Below are positions 37,901 through 45,069 of a stretch of 64,000 nucleotides of DNA, piece after piece (the stretch's first letter is position 1; every line of letters begins with the position of its first letter). This DNA is from Liolophura sinensis. Lineage: Eukaryota > Mollusca > Polyplacophora > Chitonida > Chitonidae. The stretch lies in assembly GCF_032854445.1 (NCBI RefSeq), contig NC_088301.1:27758402-27822401 (forward strand). The letters are read 5' to 3'. The notes under the pieces are model-generated. The model was not told where the DNA came from. It saw only the letters and a list, made by a program, of their open reading frames with translations, and ran no database searches. A program made the translations under genes and the position numbers.

Positions 37901-40900
37901 TTAGATGGAATCGGTAGTACGCCTATATCTGATGTTGTACTTGTACTTACATCAAATTTCAACAGCTTAGACTTGTTTTAAACTTACATGTACTCTTAAG
38001 AAATAACCATACTTTATTGTGAATAGTTAAAATTATGGGTTACAGCACATGATCAAAACTTATAGCTTGAATTGACACAGCTGCAGAATGTTTAATACCA
38101 CAGCCTGTGAGTTTTAAATGAAAATATCAGTTACCAGACTGGCTGTTGCGTGAGACTGACCAGCTCAGGTTATTCTCATTTATAAATACCGCCATAGTAA
38201 GCCTACTGTACGGTACAAAAAATGCTGCACACAGAACATTTTCACTGAAAGGGCGAGGTACAAATTTGAAATGCTGGCATTCTCAGCCAGTGAGCGATGT
38301 TTCAATGTGAAACTTTAGAAAACCTTTATCATTTACTGACCAGGTCTTTGAGGGCGGCAGAACACTTCTCCAAGGTGTGTGACATTGACAGTAGGGCTGG
38401 GGTTAGCTTCTCTTCTGAGTTAGACCACAAGGTGTACACGGGGCCCCAAGAGTACAGGTCCATTAGGTAATCTACAACAGAACCACAGGCTCAGAGACCA
38501 CCAGAATATCTACTAAGCCAACTCCAAGAGCAAACCTTTCCATTGACCCAAGGATTTATTTATTGATTTGATTGGTGTTTTACGCCGTACTCAAGAATAT
38601 TTCACTTATATGACGGCAGTCAGCATTATGGTGCGTGGAAACCGGGCAGAGCCTGGGGGAAACCCACGACTATCCGCAGGTTGCTGACAGACCTTCCCAT
38701 TGACCCAAGGAGCATTACAGTTAGTGAATATTCCATGTCTTTTCTGGATTACCAAATAAACTGCGCTAGAAAATAAAATATACACTGCTACTTTCCCATA
38801 ATTCTGTTTTATCAAAATGCACAACCCAACAGGACACGATACTGGTTGTCATCATTATGTGACTGTCCAGCTGTATCAGACATCTCACCAGTCTGTTCCT
38901 TGACTATGCGCTGTGATATTCGCTCCAGCACTCCCAGCTTGTCCGAGAAGGTGAGGATGTATTCCTGCATGGCGGTGAACTCTGGTTGCCTGGACTTCAT
39001 CATGTATGCAGCACCCATGTTGTGAAGGGAATCTGCCACACGGCTTATCAGACCAGACCCCTGCTTCTTGTGTGCAGCAAACTCCTACAAAACAACACAA
39101 TATCAATCTCTTACAATCATTTAGCTCCAATAAAGTGTTAAATTTAGAAACTTTGGTGTCACTCACAGTGTAGAAACTTAGGTGTAATTTACAGTGTAGA
39201 AACACGGATGTAATTCACAGTTTAGAAACTTGGGTGTAATTTACAATGTAGAAACATGGGTGTAATTTAGGTGTAATTCACAGTGTAGAAACTTGGGTGT
39301 AATTTACAGTGTAGAAACTTGGGTGCAATTCACAGTGTAGAAACTCAGGTGTAATTTACAGTGTAGAAACTTGGGTGTAATTTACAGTGTAGAAACATGG
39401 GTGTAACTTACAGTGTAGAAACTCAGGTGTAAAAACTTGGGTGTAATTTACAGTGTAGAAACTCAGGTGTAAAAACTTGGGTGTAATTTACAGAGTAGAA
39501 ACTTGGGTGTAATTTACAGTGTGGAAACTCGGGTGTAAAAACTTGGGTGTAATTTACAGTGTAGAAACTTGGGTGTAATTCACAGTGTAGAAACTTGGGT
39601 GTAAAAACTTGGGTGTAATTTACAGTGTAGAAACTTGGGTGTAATTCACAGTGTAGAAACTTGGGTGTAAAAACTTGGGTGTAATTTACAGTGTAGAAAC
39701 TTGGGTGTAATTTACAGTGTGGAAACTTGGGTGTAATTCACAGTGTAGAAACTTGGGTGTAATTCACAGTGTAGAAACTTGGGTGTAATTCACAGTGTAA
39801 TCTCCTAAAATGCATATGTGCATGGCATTCAACAAGAAGGCAAATCAACCTGGGCTTTGACGACTGGACATATGAACAGATGAAAATAGGGATTGAGGGA
39901 CTCATGCATGTCTAGGGGGACCCATGCATGTCTTGGGGGACTCATGTCTACGGGGACTCCTAGACTGTGATGAACAGGGAAATAGAAGACTAACCAGACA
40001 GACAGACTAACTTACCCATGCCTTAGCTGTTAAGAACACCTGGAAGTGTGTGTTGAAGGAGAGCACAGGGTGATCTGCTATTCGAGTGAGAAACTTCTGA
40101 AGTGCTCTTTGGCGTACGCGGATAAACTCTGGGCTGAACCTGTCCAGGCGCTTCAAGCTGTGTTTTTCAGGCAGGGGCTACAACAACAGAAAAAAGGTAT
40201 CTTCAGTTTACAACAGTGACGGATTTACCCTTATGATTCTCTTCAATTAACATTTTCGAAATACTGACCCTGAGGCTTTAGATAGGTGTCAAATGTAACT
40301 CATTTTTGCATTAACATTCAGCTGATCTCAAAAATACATGTTTAGCTGTTTTTTTTTTTATACAAGAGGCCCTTTTGTTGACATTTGTTGTACATATAGG
40401 CTTGGTAGTGCCTCTGCCATACATGTATTTATTTCTTTATTTTATTTGATCGTTTATTTATTTGATATAATGAAAGAATTTCATTATACACTTACTCAAG
40501 AATTTCCCACTTACATGTGTTCGATGACCTTCAATTTTACAGACAGAGGATAATGGAGCACCAAGAGTAAACTACCAACCTTTGATGAACTGCTTTCAAC
40601 CCTAAGTGCGTCTGGGTGACACAGAAGTGAAACTATTATCCTGCACTGTTACGAGGTAGTTTTGTTTATCAAAAATTCTATCTAGTGGAAGAGACCTGAG
40701 ACCAGAGAGTACACCATGGGTAAGTTACTGACTAACGACGTGATCTACAGGTATGCAGGTCATACAGCTGGAAGCATGGGTTGTCGGCCACTTATTGTCA
40801 TAACGTGGGGAGTCCAGCAAGTGTGAGATTTTTTTTTCTTTTTTAGAAATGGATGGATTGTATTTTTACTTATATCGTTACTTACATACACATGAACACA

Positions 40901-43900
40901 GAAATAGCTATTCTCTCTCCATAATGTACAGACTATGATGACATTTGCCGTGTCGTATTCAGTCATGACATATTTCACAACTTTAAGGACACTTTTTGCA
41001 AACAATGCAGCTAGCTTTTTTTACACACTGACGACTGATACTCCATGGCAGTAGGGGGTAACAACAAAATTTGAGGCTAGGCTTTGAGAACAGATCGGGC
41101 CATCCTCATAATCATTGTACAGTATCATTTTTGTACTTTCTACATTTATTTATTTATTTGATTGATGTTTTACGCCGTACTCAAGAATATTTCACTTATA
41201 CGACGGCGACCAGCATTATGGTTGGAGGAAAACGGGCAGAGCCCGGTGAAAACCCATGACCATCTGCAGGTTACTGGCAGACCTTCCCACGTACGGTACT
41301 TTCTACATACATTATACAGATGGTGCATACTGTGGTATGGAACATGAGGAATTGTCGGCTCTAAATGAATGATATTCACCGAAGCCGGTTGTGAACATCA
41401 CTTGTCGAGAGCTGACAATTCCTCATGTCCCATACCAGAGTATGCACCAGACATTTTATTATAGAGAGAAAACAGTGCACCTTTTCGGGTTGTGTTCAAA
41501 TCGCTGAAATTGTAGGCCAATAAGGGAGCTATAACCGTAAACCCTTTCTTTACTTTATGACCAAGCAGAGATCTGAGAGCTAACAAAGGCAGATAACTGC
41601 CGCGGAATCAAGGCAGGTGATCATTGGATATTAGCATGATATCACTGGATATTGCCTCGTGAACGTTGGATGTTAGCATGATATCGTTGGATATTGTCTC
41701 GTGAACGTTGGATATTACTTTATGAGTGTGACGTTGCATTCCTTAAGCGCGTGATCATTGTACATCATGGTTTGCGGAATATCATGTGACCGTCTCTCGA
41801 CCAATGGAAACCGAGAATAACCCTACGAGGTACATGTATAATAATGCATATTATTTCATGACTGACAGAGACTACACAATGTTATAATATGATATCATAG
41901 CAAAATATCATTCTGGTATTACATACATTATTCACAAGGGGAACAATAGATCCTATCCCTAGGGCTTGCATGTATGACATTTGCATACATACACTCATTA
42001 TTAGTACAGGCACATGCAACTGAATGCAGGTTATTTATTTATTTATTTATCTGATTGGTGTTTCACGCCATACTCAAGAATATTTCACTTTTACGACGGC
42101 GACCAGCATTATGGTGGGAGGAAAACGGGCACAGCCTGCGGGAAACCCACGACCATGAGCGGATGAATGCAGGTTAGCCCTCAATAGCATAAGGCTAGGC
42201 ATATTGATTATAGTCATTCATTAAAACCTGGACATCAGCCAGATGTTGGCTGTAAAAATTAATACTAATGATTGTATATTTAGCCATGTATGACATAAGT
42301 CAAAAAAATAGTTACCATTGATGTAAACTGTATCCTGTAAAAATGCACTTTCAGAAGCACATATAGGCCTTAAAATGATACATGAGTTTTTCTGATAATG
42401 ATACATGAGTTTTTCTGATAATGATACTAAGTCTTTTTGATAAGAAATTAATAAAATTTCAGAAAAAAAAACCCATTAAGTGAGTTTTTCTACAAAGTTT
42501 TTCCAAAAAAGTTTGTCACAGATGTGTAAGTCACATAATGCTATCATCTACACTGTAGAAATTCATGTGCTACAAGATTTGCTCTTCAAATCAACACACA
42601 ACTACATAATTTGGTTAAAATTTGTAGATCACAAAATTCCACTCTTTACTCCTCAGCTGAATGATGTGTTCCTCTGTGGGTCACATAAGAGAATTGAACT
42701 TACTAGAATCTCCTCATCAAACATCCAGCACACTAGCATATGAACTAAACTGGAACTGTCACTAGGTCTTCTTATCTCTAACAAAAACACTGGAAGGCTG
42801 CCCTCCCTTTACGACCATTCCCATCTCCGCAGGCCACATTTACATTTTACATGCTCACAGGCCTTGTATTCTAAAAGTTAGAACCTTTTTGGTCACGGTG
42901 CCAGTTTAATGGATGAAGGGTTTATCCAGTGGGCCATACCAGGGTATTCTTACAAGCTACAGCTAGTATTAGCACTGGACCATAGTTCCCATCACGAATA
43001 TGTGCAAGTACACAGTGCAACTTTAAACGTAATTTATGAATCATACTAATAATTTGTTAATGTCTGGCCTTCACTCAAAGTTTTATCAACCAACATTTAA
43101 AAAAAAAACACTGTAATGCTCTTGAAATATGTCAAAAAATGTACCATGTTACTATTATAAAAGGTTGGAGAATTTTCTTTGAAATTTTCCGCAGTGAATG
43201 CGTAGTGTAACTTACACGCGTAGTGTAACTTACATGCGTAGTGTAACTTACTGGCACTAAATGGGTAGGGTGTGACTCTTCCAACTTCTGTCGCAGCCAG
43301 AGGAAGTCATTGTATCGTCTTCTCACACAGTATTCATGAGTATCATATTCACTGCGAGTGGTCTTCAAAAAAGATGAAGAAAGCAAAAACTGGAAAATAC
43401 AATTCATACTCTCATACACGGTAAAAACAGAAAAATTTTTACAAACGTCAATATGCCAAACCTAAGGCCTATAAAGTGAATACTGGGATATAGTAATTGT
43501 AGCTCTCCAACAAATGGTATGCTGATCATTATATAGCAATATCTGTTTTAAATAAAGACATGTCTTGCACTGCCTTTCATTTATTTATTTATTCATTTGA
43601 TAGGTGTTTTATGCCCCTGCGCTGTATCTAAGTGAACAGTTTGTTTGTAATGTGTACACTTTCTTGCTCTATTGAAATTTACCAACAGAAATGATAAGGA
43701 CATTTACATGTAAGATTAAGACTTACTCATTCAGCTATGTCCTGAAATTGTAATAAACATTGAATCATTCTTTAACTTTAACTACATTTGCTCTTTATGG
43801 TTATCATTTGCAGATTTTCATTTACTACTTAACGAGGATGCAACTGTGGTAGAACATACCCTTGTAGTACATCTAAATGTGATATACGAGTCCATGGTGC

Positions 43901-44810
43901 CTGTGTGTTTTTCTGGATTGTCAACAACCACAAAGAGATCTCTGGTCTCCACATCGCACTCATCTTCCAGTTTAAAGGCAGCAATTAAACTGGAACTTCG
44001 AGAAATGTTTACTTCAGAATGAGCTGATGTGTCCAAGTCCAAACTTTCCAACTGCAAGAGGATTACAAGACTTTCATGGTCACTTTCATTGCAAAAAAAA
44101 AAAATCGGCTCATAACAAAAATTTATTTATCAGCATCAAAATACTAGTCAAATATGGGAATCATCAGGAAACAATTAGCCTAACCTGCAGACTAACTGAT
44201 TATATTTACCAAAGTATATAGTCCAAGCGCCTACCAGTATACTGAAAAAGATACCACATTCCAATATCATTACGACAAACATTTAGCCCTTAAAAGAAAG
44301 AAAATGGGGTACATTTACATAAACCAAATTATTACTAATTACTAAAACCAATATATTATTATTATAAACTGTCATGACGGTTTAGTCGAGAATCTAGAAA
44401 AAGAACAGATGATTTTTTCATTATTCCATTGTCGTCTTTCTTATTGGAATTCTTCAGATTAATCCAGATAGTCCCAACATTTCAATCTATGAATTAGCCA
44501 GTGATTGGAATTGTGTTCGTAAACATAAACATATAGCAGCGAGTACAATACATCAGATGCCATATCATAATAAGTGTAAAAGCGTTCCGCCCCCTTCAAA
44601 GTACATGTGTATCTATTTCCAAAACGTCAAACGTTGATGGAGGACATGAATGTGTGTTATTTACCAACACACAGAATACTATTCACTGACCTCTGCATCA
44701 TCGCTGTCCACATTGCTTGTTAACGGGTCCTTGAATTTCTGAGGTTCATCAGAGATCGGTGAAGTGTCGACTTCTTCTCCTAAACCGTCCGCATTCAGTG
44801 GATCCGCCAT
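31867..44810 (-). CDS. SNX30: SNX7/SNX30-like sorting nexin (PX-BAR), 11 exons, complete
   Basis: An endosomal sorting nexin of the SNX7/SNX30 (yeast Atg20/Snx42-related) group. The PX domain binds phosphatidylinositol 3-phosphate and the BAR domain dimerises and bends membrane. Exons, 5' to 3': 44810-44691, 44051-43860, 43362-43252, 40177-40016, 39084-38889, 38471-38341, 37793-37725, 35704-35618, 34715-34611, 33648-33496, 31971-31867. All joints are GT-AG and in frame, giving 476 residues (human relatives about 440-450). Residues 1-76 are acidic and disordered. The PX domain is about 77-190 ([44 protein letters not shown]). The BAR region is about 215-442 ([42 protein letters not shown]). 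The start ATG is in exon 1, 228 bases from the divergent INIP start. SNX7 and SNX30 are vertebrate paralogues; I chose SNX30 because of its INIP neighbour. Confidence 0.95.
31981..32905. repeat. about 185-bp tandem repeat x 5 in the last SNX intron
   Basis: Each unit starts TGTTTATTATACATTATTAA and runs through TCAAGATGGGGTTTCGACTT, an A-tract, CTCGTAGTGTACCA, TGTTAGAAATGTTTAG and TCTGAAAAAAGTTTCACAAA. Starts are near 31981, 32165, 32350, 32539 and 32723. Copies differ by a few percent. Confidence 0.95.
33020..33085 (+). repeat. dispersed repeat family B (copy 3)
   Basis: TCACTTCAAGGCCATTATGT, GCTTCGGAAAATGTATTTTT and GCCAAACCTTAAGT match the 3' part of 24325-24590. Confidence 0.4.
33162..33424 (+). 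mobile_element. tRNA-derived SINE, full length
   Basis: It has the head GGGGCCTCCATGGCTCAGTT with GGTTAGCGCGCTAGC, an intact A box, the altered B box GAGCTCAAGTACAG, a full central domain and the CAAATAAATA tail. It lies in the SNX intron between exons 10 and 11, antisense to the gene. Confidence 0.92.
33496..33648 (-). CDS. SNX30: SNX exon 10: BAR C-terminal helix
   Basis: Acceptor ttgtttcag, donor GAAACG|gtgagt. It encodes [20 protein letters not shown] and [16 protein letters not shown], aligning with human NALKADWERWKQN...YYEQ. Confidence 0.95.
33945..34160. repeat. TTGAC/GTCAA-rich inverted repeat cluster in an SNX intron
   Basis: Perfect 13-bp arms TTGTTGACTCAAC (34094-34106) and GTTGAGTCAACAA (34122-34134) lie within a longer stretch where ACTCAAC and GTTGAGT words recur at least ten times on both strands. 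This resembles subterminal repeats of a DNA transposon, but no terminal ends were defined. Confidence 0.6.
34611..34715 (-). CDS. SNX30: SNX exon 9: BAR domain
   Basis: Acceptor gtcctgcag, donor CTTGAT|gtaagt. It encodes [20 protein letters not shown] then [15 protein letters not shown]. Weakly conserved linker and start of a coiled-coil helix. Confidence 0.9.
35618..35704 (-). CDS. SNX30: SNX exon 8: BAR domain
   Basis: Acceptor catttcag, donor GAATTG|gtgagc. It encodes [20 protein letters not shown] then NKRKDEREL, matching human MKRRDQIQAELDSKVEVL. Confidence 0.93.
36094..36271 (-). mobile_element. 5'-truncated SINE
   Basis: It starts (minus strand) CCCAGCTCATGCTGGCTTCC just downstream of the B box and is otherwise complete. 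A 12-bp perfect duplication TACATATGTGTA (36082-36093 and 36272-36283) flanks it. Confidence 0.9.
36403..36671 (-). mobile_element. tRNA-derived SINE, near full length
   Basis: Head GGAGCCTCCGTGTCAGAGG, central domain and tail are present. A 10-bp duplication TCTCTTTTGA (36393-36402 and 36672-36681) flanks it. Confidence 0.9.
37725..37793 (-). CDS. SNX30: SNX exon 7: BAR domain
   Basis: This 69-nt exon has acceptor tattcacag and donor GTAAAG|gtaaaa. It encodes [20 protein letters not shown] then AVK, matching human LLPVVHEYVLYSEML. Confidence 0.92.
38341..38471 (-). CDS. SNX30: SNX exon 6: BAR domain
   Basis: Acceptor gttgtag, donor GACCTG|gtcagt. It encodes [20 protein letters not shown] then [20 protein letters not shown], matching human YFDEMKEYGPIHILWSASE. 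Confidence 0.95.
38555..38696 (-). mobile_element. 5'-truncated SINE (headless) with 15-bp TSD
   Basis: It starts (minus strand) at GGGAAGGTCTGTCAGCAACC and lacks the tRNA-like head. A perfect 15-bp duplication CCATTGACCCAAGGA (38540-38554 and 38697-38711) shows it inserted in this form. Confidence 0.9.
38889..39084 (-). CDS. SNX30: SNX exon 5: amphipathic segment and first BAR helix
   Basis: Acceptor gttttgtag, donor CAGACTG|gtgaga. It encodes [20 protein letters not shown], a likely membrane-proximal amphipathic stretch, then [20 protein letters not shown] and [10 protein letters not shown]. It matches human SSHKKQGPGLLSRMG and EFMEMNNFIELFSQKINLID. Confidence 0.95.
39135..39805. repeat. 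about 26-bp tandem repeat, about 25 copies, SNX intron
   Basis: The unit is AATTTACAGTGTAGAAACTTGGGTGT, with variants aattcac, ctcaggt and an interspersed short form GTAAAAACTTGGGT. It fills most of the intron between SNX exons 4 and 5. Confidence 0.95.
40016..40177 (-). CDS. SNX30: SNX exon 4: second half of PX domain
   Basis: Acceptor ttgttgtag, donor GCATGG|gtaagt. It encodes [20 protein letters not shown] then [20 protein letters not shown]. The proline-rich membrane loop and the basic [11 protein letters not shown] helix are the diagnostic PX features. Confidence 0.97.
41146..41295 (-). mobile_element. 5'-truncated SINE (headless) with 13-bp TSD
   Basis: It starts (minus strand) CGTACGTGGGAAGGTCTGCC and ends in the (AAAT)n tail. 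A perfect duplication GTACTTTCTACAT (41133-41145 and 41296-41308) flanks it. Confidence 0.9.
41321..41449. repeat. 42-bp-arm inverted repeat (long hairpin), SNX intron
   Basis: Arms 41321-41362 and 41408-41449 pair at 39 of 42 positions around a 45-nt loop. The left arm starts TGGTGCATACTGTGGTATGG and the right arm ends CATACCAGAGTATGCACCA. It starts 25 bases after a SINE. It may be a small palindromic element or a hairpin RNA source. Confidence 0.9.
41624..41715. repeat. 42-bp tandem duplication
   Basis: Two copies of TTGGATATTAGCATGATATC followed by TTGGATATTG and CTCGTGAACG. Confidence 0.85.
42034..42163 (-). mobile_element. 5'-truncated SINE with 13-bp TSD
   Basis: It contains the 3' half only, from GGTCGTGGGTTTCCCGCAGG on the minus strand to the tail. 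A perfect duplication TGAATGCAGGTTA (42021-42033 and 42164-42176) flanks it. Confidence 0.9.
43196..43252 (-). repeat. 18-bp triplication of the SNX exon 3 splice donor
   Basis: On the minus strand GTAAGTTACACTACGCAT is repeated three times directly from the exon 3 boundary. The donor GT of each copy is at 43251-43250, 43233-43232 and 43215-43214. All three are strong GTAAGT matches, and the 18-nt spacing preserves frame. Confidence 0.95.
43252..43362 (-). CDS. SNX30: SNX exon 3: PI3P-binding RRRY motif of PX
   Basis: Acceptor ttttttgaag, donor GTGCCA|gtaagt. It encodes [20 protein letters not shown] then [17 protein letters not shown]. The RRRYNDF arginine and tyrosine are the phosphoinositide contact residues of the family. 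Two further in-frame donors lie 18 and 36 nt downstream. Confidence 0.95.
43579..43617 (-). mobile_element. SINE tail fragment
   Basis: TTTATTTATTTATTCATTTGATAGGTGTTTTATGCC is the 3' end of the SINE reversed. Extremely 5'-truncated or a deletion remnant. Confidence 0.6.
43860..44051 (-). CDS. SNX30: SNX exon 2: start of PX domain
   Basis: Acceptor cctcttgcag, donor ACAAGG|gtatgt. It encodes an acidic linker, then [20 protein letters not shown] and ITFRCTTR, matching human RAQDLFVTVDDPESHVTTIETF. Confidence 0.95.
44691..44810 (-). CDS. SNX30: SNX exon 1 with start codon
   Basis: ATG in the context TCAGAATGGCG. It encodes [20 protein letters not shown] and [20 protein letters not shown], an acidic disordered N-terminus, with donor GCAGAG|gtcagt in phase 0. 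Confidence 0.92.
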
Positions 44811-45038
44811 TCTGACAGAAGAGCTGAAAACCACTGGCCGCTAACATCAATACTAAATTTCGGGACTGTCAATCCGAAAACGTCTGTTCCACGTTCTGAT
44901 TGGCTGATCTCTGATAGCGCACCATTTACAAAGTCTCTTACAACTGTTTTGGGAGGAAGTATTTGTTATTGATTGATGAACTGTCGAAAGGGTGAAATAT
45001 TGATTTTATGATAAATCAGAGATCGGGGAGAGACAGAG
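44811..45038. promoter_or_regulatory. bidirectional promoter region between SNX and INIP
   Basis: The 228 bases between the two divergent start codons must contain both core promoters and 5' UTRs. It has an inverted CCAAT box (GATTGGCT at 44898-44905), several CpGs and no clear TATA box, as expected for a housekeeping bidirectional promoter. Transcription starts are not determined. Confidence 0.8.
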
Positions 45039-45069
45039 ATGGCGTTCCAGGCCCCAACAGTCGGACAAG
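45039..45069 (+). CDS. INIP: INIP exon 1
   Basis: It encodes MAFQAPTVGQ plus the first base of a Glu codon, with donor CAAG|gtgatg. Reading through the donor gives only a 46-codon frame ending in TAA, which supports splicing here. Confidence 0.8.
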
